From: Paenibacillus polymyxa
GTDB lineage: Bacteria; Bacillota; Bacilli; Paenibacillales; Paenibacillaceae
DNA: 53,627 nt
Reading direction: 5' to 3'
NCBI RefSeq assembly: GCF_018614975.1
Contig: NZ_JAGGNR010000031.1
Location: 1 to 53,627 of the forward strand
Positions within the stretch are counted from its first letter, which is position 1. Each line of letters opens with the position of its first letter. A program made the translations under genes and the position numbers. This document shows positions 7,728-15,826 of this stretch, piece after piece. The notes beneath the pieces were generated by a model. The model saw only the letters and a program-made list of their open reading frames with translations. It had not been told where the DNA came from and searched no databases.

Positions 7728-8951
7728 ATGAGGGATATCGTCTTTCTATGTGACAAGCGAATGAACACCAAAACGGGGTTTCTCGATGCTTTGTCCAACA
7801 TATCGGAAACAACCAACATTTTGTTGGTAGAGCAGGGATATGAACATTTTTACTCCTTACCCGAAGGGTTGTTCAGAGCTGTGTTCGAAGTGGAAGATAT
7901 TACTCGGATTGATCAGGTGGAAGAGGTTTTTGAGCGCATTTTGGATGAATACGATGTGGAGCGAGTGATTGCCCCGACCGAAAATGTGGTGGAGACGGGT
8001 GGGTATCTCAGAACGCGTTTTGGCATACCTGGCATTCAAAAGAATCAGGCCGAGACGGTTCGGAACAAATGGATCATGAAGGAGACATTGCGGCAGGCGG
8101 GAATCTACACGTCACAGACGCGTATAGCATCCAATGCAGTACAGATTAGAAAGATTGTCACAGGTATTGGCTTTCCTATCATTATCAAACCCATTAGTGG
8201 CTGGGCGACGATCATGACTTACAAGCTCAATAATCAAGAGGAGCTTGAGCGGTATATCAGCCAATCCTGGAATCGGGAATCAGTGCTCATTGAGGAATTC
8301 ATTACGGGTAGGGAGTTTCATATTGATTCGATCGTTTCAGAAGGTGAGCTTGTATTTTCCTCCGTCTCTGAATATTTGTTTAATTGTCTTGAGATTGTCC
8401 AAAATGATCGCCCTTCCGGCACGATCTGTTATCCCGCTAACACACATTATGAATATGTGGAACGGATGCAGTCGTTCAATGAAAAGATCATACGGACACT
8501 CGGAATACGTAACAGTGTGTTCCATGCAGAGGTATTCCTTCTGCCGAATGGGGAGATCTGTTTTGGAGAGATTGGAGCACGCATTGGAGGGATTGTCATC
8601 ATTCCACCTATGGTGTTGAATTCCCATCAGGTGAACTTGTTTGATGCAGCCATTCAAACAGAACTTGGGATATATGAAGCTCCAACCTTGGTTAATACAG
8701 GCAAGTACACCGGTGCGGTTAATTTCCCATCTGCTGTAGGCAAGATCGAAAGCATCTCATCAGCAGAAGATTTCAAATCGATGGAGGGACTCATTGATAT
8801 CCGAATTAACTATACATCAGGTCAGTCCATTTCAGGTGGTCGAGATACGATGTCCAGATCCGGATATGCCATTGTGGAAGGTCCTGATATTGATTTTGTT
8901 AGAAAACAACTTCTAGAACTACATGACAAGTTTGTCCTGGTTCACCAATAA
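7728..8951 (+). CDS. ATP-grasp carboxylate-amine ligase (first of two in the operon)
   Basis: A 407-residue cytoplasmic enzyme with a degenerate preATP-grasp N-terminal part (residues 1-110) and an ATP-grasp domain. Visible are FPIIIKPISGWAT with the ATP-binding lysine at residue 154, SVLIEEFITGREFHIDSIV for the adenine loop and strand, and EICFGEIGARIGG at the metal/phosphate site. Enzymes of this type join a carboxylate to an amine through an acyl phosphate, for example L-amino-acid ligases such as BacD. ATG 7728 follows GGAGGTG with a 9-base spacer; a TTG at 7710 lacks this. First gene of a tight four-gene operon that also holds a second ATP-grasp enzyme. Substrates cannot be told from sequence. 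Confidence 0.82.
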   Translation: MRDIVFLCDKRMNTKTGFLDALSNISETTNILLVEQGYEHFYSLPEGLFRAVFEVEDITRIDQVEEVFERILDEYDVERVIAPTENVVETGGYLRTRFGIPGIQKNQAETVRNKWIMKETLRQAGIYTSQTRIASNAVQIRKIVTGIGFPIIIKPISGWATIMTYKLNNQEELERYISQSWNRESVLIEEFITGREFHIDSIVSEGELVFSSVSEYLFNCLEIVQNDRPSGTICYPANTHYEYVERMQSFNEKIIRTLGIRNSVFHAEVFLLPNGEICFGEIGARIGGIVIIPPMVLNSHQVNLFDAAIQTELGIYEAPTLVNTGKYTGAVNFPSAVGKIESISSAEDFKSMEGLIDIRINYTSGQSISGGRDTMSRSGYAIVEGPDIDFVRKQLLELHDKFVLVHQ

Positions 8952-8973
8952 ACCATTCTAGGAGGGCTTTGGG

Positions 8974-10026
8974 TTGTTGCTAGATAACGCTGATGTGAAG
9001 AGACTGGATAGTCATGATTGGAGAAAGCAGGAATTTGAGCATTTTGAGAAGGACATGACCGGTGAGAATCCACGGTTTCCCTGTATATTCGGTTCCATGG
9101 GACTTAACCGTAATGAGCTACGTTTCTCCTTTTTTGATGATGTGGATGACCATTCCATAGAAGAACTGGGGAGGGCATTGAGAGAATACGTGGAACAGGC
9201 AAGGAGCTTTGGAAACTACACCTCCATGGTCACGTTCTTTAATATTGATAAGGATCTATCCATCCATGAATATCAGCATACGTTCTGGTCCATCCTGACC
9301 CGGCTGCACACCATTGACTTGAAAGAATGGCCAGAGTTCATACCGAATGAAGAGAATGATCCCTTGTGGGAATTTTGCTTTCATGGGGAACCCATTTTTG
9401 TCGTTTGTAACACACCAGCACATGAGGTCAGAAGGAGCAGACGTGCCAATACATACATGATTACCTTTCAACCCCGATGGGTCTTTGATTCGATTGGCTT
9501 GGGAACACCAAAAGGAGATAAATCCAAGGATTTGGTGCGAAGCTTGCTTCGGCAATACGATGCAATTGAACCATTCCCGCATCTAGGGGTCTATGGGAAT
9601 CCAAATAATCGAGAGTGGCTGCAATATTTTATTCCAGATACTAATGAAGTTTCCGCTACAGCGCAATGCCCATTTCATCATATGAGGAGGAATAGTATGA
9701 GTTCAGTTCAATATATCCAAGGGTCTGACGTAACACTTGAAGAAGCTGTAATGCAGTTGTTGCCTGTAACCGGTTCGGTAGAGGTACAAAGAGATACACC
9801 GTTCAGGGAGCACAAATCCCATACACATCCTACAGACGAAACCCTGTTGATTATAAATGGAGATATTACTTTCTTCACAGAGGAAGGAGAACTGTATTGT
9901 ACGCCAGGTGACCGCATTCTGCTTCCTGCTAATACGGTGCATTCATCCAAGGCTGGGGAGAATGGAACATTGTATATTATTGCTTTGGAGTTTGTGGAGC
10001 AGCCGAAAGAAGAGGTTCTGGCATGA
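8974..10026 (+). CDS. YqcI/YcgG-family (GntA-like) N-oxygenase fused to a C-terminal cupin
   Basis: A 350-residue fusion. Residues 1-241 match the YqcI/YcgG family: FPCIFGSMGLNRNELRFSF near residue 30, NTPAHEVRRSRR near 150, and AQCPFHHMRR with cysteine at 232. GntA, the heme-dependent N-hydroxylase of guanitoxin biosynthesis, belongs to this family. Residues 242-350 form a cupin with metal ligands in HTHPTDE and a distal histidine in PGDRILLPANTVHS. I infer that the first part N-hydroxylates a substrate and the metal cupin transforms the product, by analogy with SznF; neither activity is shown. The start is TTG 8974, 7 bases after GGAGGG, and no ATG is better placed. The last codons overlap the next gene (ATGA). 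An internal ribosome binding site precedes the cupin. Confidence 0.8.
   Translation: MLLDNADVKRLDSHDWRKQEFEHFEKDMTGENPRFPCIFGSMGLNRNELRFSFFDDVDDHSIEELGRALREYVEQARSFGNYTSMVTFFNIDKDLSIHEYQHTFWSILTRLHTIDLKEWPEFIPNEENDPLWEFCFHGEPIFVVCNTPAHEVRRSRRANTYMITFQPRWVFDSIGLGTPKGDKSKDLVRSLLRQYDAIEPFPHLGVYGNPNNREWLQYFIPDTNEVSATAQCPFHHMRRNSMSSVQYIQGSDVTLEEAVMQLLPVTGSVEVQRDTPFREHKSHTHPTDETLLIINGDITFFTEEGELYCTPGDRILLPANTVHSSKAGENGTLYIIALEFVEQPKEEVLA
9684..9699 (+). promoter_or_regulatory. internal ribosome binding site and in-frame ATG before the cupin domain
   Basis: GAGGAGG at 9684-9690 lies 6 bases before an in-frame ATG at 9697, exactly where the cupin part begins (MSSVQYIQ). It has the form of a genuine start and could yield a free 109-residue cupin in addition to the fusion, or be the remnant of two formerly separate genes. 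Confidence 0.5.
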
Positions 10027-11291
10027 CTCGTTCCTCCGTTGGTCTGCTCATGAGAAAAGGTTTTTCCCTGCACGGGGATCATATTGAAGCTCTGGGAAGA
10101 ATTTTTGAAGAGGTCCATTTATGGACCTCTGTTTCTGGATATGAACAAGATCCGCGCTTTCGGTCTGTTCAGCATATTCCCAAGTATGAGAATGTGGAAG
10201 AAATGATCACGCAGGCGAGACAAAAAGGAGTTCCGTTTTTCATTACCTGGCAGGAGACAGATATTGTACTGAATGCGAGATTAAATGAAGGATTGGGAAG
10301 ACAGGATATTCCTGTCCAGGCGGCTGAAATTGCCAGAGATAAGTCAAGACAGCGTCAGTTCCTAAAGCAGGAGGGCGTGGCCTGTCCTGAATTTTATGCT
10401 GTAAATACGTTGGATGAGGCTGTTTCAGCGACAGCAAGCGTAGGCTATCCGGTTATTATTAAACCCACGCTGGCCGCATCCAGCAGCCATGTTGCACTCG
10501 TGCATTCGCATGCCGAATTGAAGGAGGCCTTCGATAGCATATCGCAACTTGCTATCTCGCAATCGGGGCTATATTTTGACGAGGAATGTCCTGCAATAGC
10601 GCTGATTGAAGAGTTCCTGCCAGGGGAAGAGATTACGCTGGATGGAGTAGTTGTTAATGGACGGTTTTATCTGGGCGGAGTCCATAACAAGCTCAGAATG
10701 CCAGGTCCATACTTTGAAGAGGATGAATATACGCTACCTTTTCAGGGACAATCCAATGTGGAACAAGACCTTTGCGAGATGGCTCAGCAAATATGCACAG
10801 GTCTGAAACTTGTAAATGGGCTGTTTAACGTTGAAGCCAGACAGAACGCCAACGATGAGTATAAAGTGGTGGAGTTCAGCTGTCGTATCAGTGGGGGGCA
10901 TGTCTATCGCAATATTCGCGATGTGTACGGGACTGATTTGGTGACCGCCCATGCTTATGGTCTTCAGGGGGAGGAGACATTGGCTCCCCATTTTGCGAAA
11001 AGAACGGCTCCCAAGTGCGCAACCTGTATCAAATTTGTGTACCGTGATGGCAAGGTGTTGAATAATGCCAGCGGTGAGGCAGCAGACGATGTGAGGTACC
11101 GGGCTTATTATCCAGTGGCTGCCAAAGGTAGAGTGGTTCATTCTGCTCCGAAAGGATTCGATATTACAGGTCTTCTGTCTGTGCGTACTCAATATGAGGG
11201 ACCTGAGGACATCGAATCAGTAAAACAAGTCGCAAGATTGCTGGAACAAAAGCTGGATTTGCAAGTTGCTGAGGTGAGACAGCTTCAATGA
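10023..11291 (+). CDS. ATP-grasp carboxylate-amine ligase (second in the operon)
   Basis: A 422-residue ATP-grasp enzyme, distinct in sequence from the one at 7728. It has a preATP-grasp region (1-110) and an ATP-grasp domain with YPVIIKPTLAASSSHVAL (lysine 147), ALIEEFLPGEEITLDGVVV and EYKVVEFSCRISGG. It is closest in style to BacD-type L-amino-acid ligases, which make dipeptides. It should act in the cytoplasm in sequence with the first ligase and the N-oxygenase/cupin. ATG 10023 overlaps the stop of the upstream gene by four bases, and its own stop overlaps the exporter start by four bases, so the last three genes are translationally coupled. The substrate pair is unknown. Confidence 0.82.
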   Translation: MTRSSVGLLMRKGFSLHGDHIEALGRIFEEVHLWTSVSGYEQDPRFRSVQHIPKYENVEEMITQARQKGVPFFITWQETDIVLNARLNEGLGRQDIPVQAAEIARDKSRQRQFLKQEGVACPEFYAVNTLDEAVSATASVGYPVIIKPTLAASSSHVALVHSHAELKEAFDSISQLAISQSGLYFDEECPAIALIEEFLPGEEITLDGVVVNGRFYLGGVHNKLRMPGPYFEEDEYTLPFQGQSNVEQDLCEMAQQICTGLKLVNGLFNVEARQNANDEYKVVEFSCRISGGHVYRNIRDVYGTDLVTAHAYGLQGEETLAPHFAKRTAPKCATCIKFVYRDGKVLNNASGEAADDVRYRAYYPVAAKGRVVHSAPKGFDITGLLSVRTQYEGPEDIESVKQVARLLEQKLDLQVAEVRQLQ

Positions 11292-12520
11292 TACAGACTA
11301 TTTTGTTCATCCTCTTCCTGTCAATTACCTTATGCGGAGATACAATTCTAAATATTACCTTGATCTGGTCGGTACTGGAGCAGGGCGGGTCGATTACTCA
11401 TCTGAGTATTATTATTACGATCATGAGTTTGGTACCTATTTTGTTGCAAAAGTATAGTTTTTTTCTTAAAACTGCACTTAAAGAACGACCTTTGCTGATT
11501 TTCAGCTTAGCACGCATCCTGGGTATTGTGTTTCTGCTGGTGTTTTTAATTCAATTTGCCGGTAATACCAATGTGTATGGCTTATATCTGATTGGTGGCG
11601 TATTCTCCGTGATTCTGTTTTTGACCAATCAGAGTCTGGAAATCTACATGTCCCAGATGGTGTTGGATGGGAAAATCAAATCACACAAGGCCTCGCATGA
11701 CTTGCAGACTGCGATTCAGATTGGTGCATTTGGAGGAAGTGCGGTAACTGGAGTTTTACTCAGTATAGGCGGATTGCCAATGATCTCAACGGTACTGATG
11801 GTGACGCTGGCTGTGGGTATGATGGCTCCTTGGCTCATTCCAATTCTGTCCCGATCCGGTCAGGCTGAGCAGAACGTACAGAAAGAAACAACGGAGGCTC
11901 CGCAGATTACGTACTCCGACGCTGTGCGAAAAAAAGTACTGAACATGACCATATTGGCGGTGGTTGTATTAACCGTGCAATTGGGAGCAATCAATTTTAT
12001 CGTACCGATTTTGTTCCATGATATCTACAATTGGGATTCATCCCGTTACGGGGCTATCGGAGCAGCGATGGGGCTTGGTGCCTTTCTTGCAACGCTGATT
12101 CGTAAGTGGGAACACCGAATTCCAATGTATCTATTTGTACTGATTGGCGTTATTGATATCATCATTGGCACGGTACAGGTGTTTGCTGTATCGTTAATCT
12201 GTGGATTTCTGCTTGGGTTTGTGTTTAATCGGACTCGTATTATGCAAAGATCTGTCATGTTTGATAACTTGCGCAGCCGCGAAGAGACCATGAAGTGGTC
12301 GGGAAGATCAACGTTCGCCACTCAATTCACAAGATCTGTTGTCCCGCTGGTACTGGCACTTCCGCTGTCCCTGATGGGACAGGAGAACACGGGCGTACTG
12401 CTAGGAACAATCGGTGTTACGGTGACAATAATCCTGTTTGTCGCCATCCGTTTGGAGAACAGATTGCCACTTCAAGGCATCGAGCCGATTATTGCCGGGG
12501 ACAGTAAACCTTCAATTTGA
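11288..12520 (+). CDS. major facilitator superfamily exporter of the biosynthetic operon
   Basis: A 410-residue membrane protein with about twelve hydrophobic helices in two halves, split by a charged cytoplasmic loop near residues 195-220 (SRSGQAEQNVQKETTEAPQ). The start ATG overlaps the ligase stop. The helices and length fit an MFS drug-efflux-type transporter. As the last gene of the operon, just before a terminator, it most plausibly exports the product of the three enzymes and may give self-protection. No substrate motif is recognised. Confidence 0.8.
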   Translation: MIQTILFILFLSITLCGDTILNITLIWSVLEQGGSITHLSIIITIMSLVPILLQKYSFFLKTALKERPLLIFSLARILGIVFLLVFLIQFAGNTNVYGLYLIGGVFSVILFLTNQSLEIYMSQMVLDGKIKSHKASHDLQTAIQIGAFGGSAVTGVLLSIGGLPMISTVLMVTLAVGMMAPWLIPILSRSGQAEQNVQKETTEAPQITYSDAVRKKVLNMTILAVVVLTVQLGAINFIVPILFHDIYNWDSSRYGAIGAAMGLGAFLATLIRKWEHRIPMYLFVLIGVIDIIIGTVQVFAVSLICGFLLGFVFNRTRIMQRSVMFDNLRSREETMKWSGRSTFATQFTRSVVPLVLALPLSLMGQENTGVLLGTIGVTVTIILFVAIRLENRLPLQGIEPIIAGDSKPSI

Positions 12521-12565
12521 AGCAGGCAAACAGTTGTTAAAGGTTGGGAAATGAAGTGTATGTAG

Positions 12566-12599
12566 GGTCAGCCAGATACGTTCTGGTTGGCCTTTTTTT
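12566..12599 (+). terminator. terminator of the ATP-grasp/N-oxygenase operon
   Basis: GGTCAGCCAGA at 12566-12576 pairs with TCTGGTTGGCC at 12582-12592 (G-T pairs allowed), followed by seven T. Confidence 0.85.
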
Positions 12600-12619
12600 G
12601 GTGGTTCAACCGGAAGACA

Positions 12620-12721
12620 TGTGGATAACCCGAAAGCAGTTAACGATCTCATGACGTATTTAACACAGAGTTAATACTATATGTGGATATCCTGTGTGTA
12701 TAATACTCTAAATGTGGACAA
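12620..12721 (-). other. cluster of DnaA-box-like 9-mers upstream of tetR
   Basis: On the minus strand TTATCCACA occurs at 12620-12628 (perfect) and TTATACACA at 12695-12703 (consensus TTATNCACA). One-mismatch forms occur at 12682-12690 and 12713-12721. All four point the same way. They lie between the operon terminator and the tetR promoter, so DnaA could bind here and affect tetR. Confidence 0.5.
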
Positions 12722-12768
12722 GTAAGGAGTAGCTTGAGCTAGAGACGATCTTTTGTTAACAGAAATAC

Positions 12769-12801
12769 TTGTTTTCAATTAACTAGTACTATATAGTTCT
12801 A
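12769..12801 (+). promoter_or_regulatory. tetR promoter with overlapping operator
   Basis: TTGTTT (12769-12774), 17 bases, TATAGT (12792-12797) form a promoter. The -10 box lies inside TAGTACTA-TA-TAGTTCTA (12784-12801), a two-unit palindrome that recurs almost exactly before the next gene (13452-13469). A regulator bound here would block transcription, so autorepression by the TetR protein is likely. Confidence 0.65.
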
Positions 12802-12804
12802 TAT

Positions 12805-13425
12805 ATGACAAATCAAAAAATGAACACGGGACCTGCCAAATCCAAGAGTTCCAATCCGGTGAACCGGACCAAGGCAGTTGAAGTGGCGGCACAATTATTT
12901 CTGCGTCAGGGGTACAGCTACGTCAGCATGGATGAAGTCGTGCGAGTGAGTGGGGTATCCAAGTCTAATATTTATTATCATTTTAAAAACAAGGAGGAAC
13001 TGCTTCAGGCCGTGGTTCAATACTGGATTGCCCAGTATGAGTCAGAGCTGTATCTGCTGCTCAGTCAGCGTGAGCGAGGAGTGGAGGAGCGTATCTACTC
13101 GTTCATGGCATTGCTGTCGGCAGGTATTGAGGGCCGAAATTACGAAGGGAGCTGCCCTTTTGTTACGTTATATATGCAGACACCGGACAGTGCACCCCAA
13201 GTGAAGGAAAGTATATCCAGATTCTTTCGTGAGCTTAGACCTATGGTGGAGAAGTTGTTTCAGCAAGGTTTGGATCGCGGTGAATTTCGCAAAGAAATCG
13301 AACCGGGACCGGCTGCGTTGTTGTTTATTGCAGCATTGGAAGGTTCACTAATCCTAGCGGGAACTGCCCGTGATGTAGGGATTATAGAACAATCGGCACG
13401 TACGTTTTGTCAGATGCTTCGTTAA
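12805..13425 (+). CDS. TetR-family transcriptional repressor
   Basis: A 206-residue protein with an N-terminal TetR DNA-binding domain (residues 22-70: AVEVAAQLFLRQGYSYVSMD then VVRVSGVSKSNIYYHFKNKE) and an all-helical ligand-binding domain. A matching operator lies over its own promoter and before the downstream reductase-hydrolase gene, so it probably represses both and is released by a small molecule. ATG 12805 has no visible ribosome binding site and lies about one base from the expected transcript start, so it may be read as a leaderless mRNA. ATG 12820 is an alternative, also without a site. The inducer is unknown. Confidence 0.88.
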   Translation: MTNQKMNTGPAKSKSSNPVNRTKAVEVAAQLFLRQGYSYVSMDEVVRVSGVSKSNIYYHFKNKEELLQAVVQYWIAQYESELYLLLSQRERGVEERIYSFMALLSAGIEGRNYEGSCPFVTLYMQTPDSAPQVKESISRFFRELRPMVEKLFQQGLDRGEFRKEIEPGPAALLFIAALEGSLILAGTARDVGIIEQSARTFCQMLR

Positions 13426-13440
13426 TCGAAGCTCTTTTTT

Positions 13441-13470
13441 TTGAATTTAACTAGTACTATTTAGTACTAA
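13441..13470 (+). promoter_or_regulatory. second TetR operator, before the reductase-hydrolase gene
   Basis: TAGTACTA-TT-TAGTACTA at 13452-13469 consists of two self-palindromic 8-mers spaced by two bases, matching the copy at 12784-12801 in all but one arm position. It lies between a possible -35 (TTGAAT 13441) and the ribosome binding site AAAGGAG. TACTAA at 13465-13470 may be the -10. Confidence 0.65.
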
Positions 13471-13486
13471 AAGGAGCCGAAAAAGA

Positions 13487-15478
13487 ATGATTGTACATAC
13501 TAACCGTGTATCCAATGAAGAAAACACAGCATCAAATTCAACAAACATGAATCAGGTAATAAGCGATTCTGATATTGCAGCCACGACCATTTTTATGACA
13601 GGAAGCACAGGTTTTATTGGCAAAGAAACGGTCAAACAACTCACACAGGGAGATGCAAAATTACTCTTGCTGGTTCGTTCGGAACAGCGAGCCAGAACTG
13701 TGCTGAAGGCTTATGGAGTGAAGTGTTTCGACCGAATTACCTTTATTACAGGTGATTTGTCCATGTCGGGTCTTGGACTTACCGCAGCGGACCGGGAGCG
13801 TGCTCTGGAAACGAATGTGATCATTCATGCGGGTGGAACGATGGACGTCACTTTGGAACGAAAAGTAGCCGAGCAGATATTCATGAACGGAGCCAGAGAA
13901 GTGGCCCAGCTAGCACAAGAAATTCACCATACCCGCGGATTGAGACACTTTATCCACGTTGTTGGTTATATGAGTCCTTATGGAGAGCGGAATGAACAGG
14001 GGAATTATCTACAGGTTGAGCATGTGGATAACAATGAAAGTGCATATGAAGAGATGAAGTTTCATGCCGATCTGCATATTCGCGAGCATGCAGAACAGCA
14101 TCACTATCCCTTATCGGTTGTAAATCCGAGTACAGTGGTTGGACCACGTCCCACAGGTGAAACCGAGCAAACGGGTGGGATTGGACTGCTCATTCAGGCG
14201 ATTCAGAAAGGACTTATGCCGGTAGTGCCGGGAGGTTCATCCTATTGGTTACCGCTTGTGGAGAATGACATTGTTGCACAGACGCTTGTTTTTCTATCCA
14301 GGGAAGCTGCTCCAGTCGGAGGAACTTATCCACTGTTGGTGCGGAAGGAAGACAGTCCCAATATGAAGGAACTGCTGCAACTCTTGGCGCAGCAATTGGA
14401 CGTACCCAAGCCCAAAGGGGTTGCGCCACTACCATGGATTCAATGGATCATGAGATCAGGTGGTTCACGCATTAGTGGTGTTCCAGCGGAGTCGGTTGCT
14501 TTTATTACCAACAGGTCATTCCCGGTTGAAGAGACGGAGGCCCTGTTTACACGTATGGGGCAATCGTGGCCGGATATCCGGGAACAGCTTCCGCTGGTTA
14601 CAGCCGATCTGGACTATCGTCTGCGGTATACGCCGTTACCTGAGGATTTTCCGACAGATTATATTCGGTCACGGAGCGGAAATATGGCTACGCTTGGTTG
14701 GGAGGGTGAGGGGGAGCCTTGGATTATTGTGCATGGTTTGCTTCAATCTGCAGATGAGATGTTACCGTTAGGAAAACAGCTTAGGGCCCGGACCGGGAAC
14801 CCGGTATGGTTAATCGATCTCGCTGGATTTGGACGGTCCCCGGTGCATCAGGGAGATGAAGCATTTGAAGGTCAGGTGGATGCACTGCTTGCGGCTCTTG
14901 GTGAGTTTGAAGGTCCGGTGAAGCTGGTGGGGCATTCGATCGGTACTGCTATTGCAGCTGCGGCACAGATGCGTAGCGAGCGGACAGACATTCGGCTGGG
15001 GTTGCTCCAGCCAGTTGCCAACAATTCGAATCCGAATGTCCTAAGATGGGTTTCCCGTTTGCCAAGAGGGGTGATGCGCTCCCTGCTGCGTGGCAGATCG
15101 GAGAAAAGTTGGAATCAAATGTTCAGTTCATTTAGCGGCGTAGGCGTCAGCAGTGTTATGGCTGATACCATGGGCAAGAGAATACGCTCCAGTCTCCAGT
15201 CCCCTCGCATTGCAGGAGCACATGCAGACTTGTTGCGCTGGATCCACTCGGGTCAGAGGAAAGGCGCCAGATCAACGTTGTGGGCGAAAATGGAAAGTCA
15301 GCATTTTGCCAAGAATGTATTAGTTGTATGGGCCAATCAAGATCAGGAATATCACTATCCCCAGGATATGAACTCACAGGTCGAACGGATAGATGTACCC
15401 TATGGACATTACTTTCCGACGTTTCAGTATAAGGAAACAGCTGCAATTCTCGCCGAATGGGCCGATACCTTGAGGTGA
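13487..15478 (+). CDS. thioester-reductase-like SDR fused to an alpha/beta hydrolase
   Basis: A 663-residue fusion. The N-terminal half is an extended short-chain dehydrogenase of the NAD_binding_4/thioester reductase group: GSTGFIGKETV with glycines 39, 42 and 45 for the cofactor, and the catalytic pair in SAYEEMKFHAD. The C-terminal part, from about residue 405, is an alpha/beta hydrolase with WIIVHGL for the oxyanion region and a GHSIG elbow placing the nucleophile at serine 484. A joined reductase and hydrolase could act on acyl esters or aldehydes; the substrate is not known. ATG 13487 follows AAAGGAG. A TetR operator in its promoter suggests induction by the ligand of the upstream repressor. 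Confidence 0.78.
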   Translation: MIVHTNRVSNEENTASNSTNMNQVISDSDIAATTIFMTGSTGFIGKETVKQLTQGDAKLLLLVRSEQRARTVLKAYGVKCFDRITFITGDLSMSGLGLTAADRERALETNVIIHAGGTMDVTLERKVAEQIFMNGAREVAQLAQEIHHTRGLRHFIHVVGYMSPYGERNEQGNYLQVEHVDNNESAYEEMKFHADLHIREHAEQHHYPLSVVNPSTVVGPRPTGETEQTGGIGLLIQAIQKGLMPVVPGGSSYWLPLVENDIVAQTLVFLSREAAPVGGTYPLLVRKEDSPNMKELLQLLAQQLDVPKPKGVAPLPWIQWIMRSGGSRISGVPAESVAFITNRSFPVEETEALFTRMGQSWPDIREQLPLVTADLDYRLRYTPLPEDFPTDYIRSRSGNMATLGWEGEGEPWIIVHGLLQSADEMLPLGKQLRARTGNPVWLIDLAGFGRSPVHQGDEAFEGQVDALLAALGEFEGPVKLVGHSIGTAIAAAAQMRSERTDIRLGLLQPVANNSNPNVLRWVSRLPRGVMRSLLRGRSEKSWNQMFSSFSGVGVSSVMADTMGKRIRSSLQSPRIAGAHADLLRWIHSGQRKGARSTLWAKMESQHFAKNVLVVWANQDQEYHYPQDMNSQVERIDVPYGHYFPTFQYKETAAILAEWADTLR

Positions 15479-15571
15479 GTTCAGGTTTGGACATGCAGGA
15501 ATCCCGTGCCAATTGTCGAAAGGGTCAAGTCGACTTTTGAGAGCTGAACCAAAGACAGGAGAGATGAATGT

Positions 15572-15805
15572 ATGAGCAAGCAACGTGTGGAAATCAGTAA
15601 AAATGTACTAACGGAATGTCTCGGACTGCGCAGCGGAGAGAATCTGGTGGTTGTCGCAGACGATATGAAACGGGATCTGGCTGAATCCATCTATGAGGCA
15701 GGTAAAGCACTTGCCGCAGGTGTTCATATTGATGCAGTTGTACAAAAGCCGGACGTATACATCGATGACAAGCTGATCATGCGTCAGGGTGAATTGGTCG
15801 AATAA
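15572..15805 (+). CDS. small protein resembling the N-terminal domain of M29 aminopeptidases
   Basis: A 77-residue protein: KNVLTECLGLRSGENLVVVA, then DDMKRDLAESIYEAGKALAA. This resembles the first alpha/beta unit of M29 (aminopeptidase T/AmpS) enzymes, which run to about 370-410 residues. The metal-binding parts are missing, and no continuation is seen in any frame downstream, where DnaA-box-like repeats begin at once. ATG 15572 follows AGGAGAG with an 8-base spacer, so it looks expressed. It is either a degraded peptidase or a domain kept for another use. The resemblance is from memory of the motif, not a search. Confidence 0.6.
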   Translation: MSKQRVEISKNVLTECLGLRSGENLVVVADDMKRDLAESIYEAGKALAAGVHIDAVVQKPDVYIDDKLIMRQGELVE

Positions 15806-15826
15806 CTACAGCGAAGGAAATTGGGC

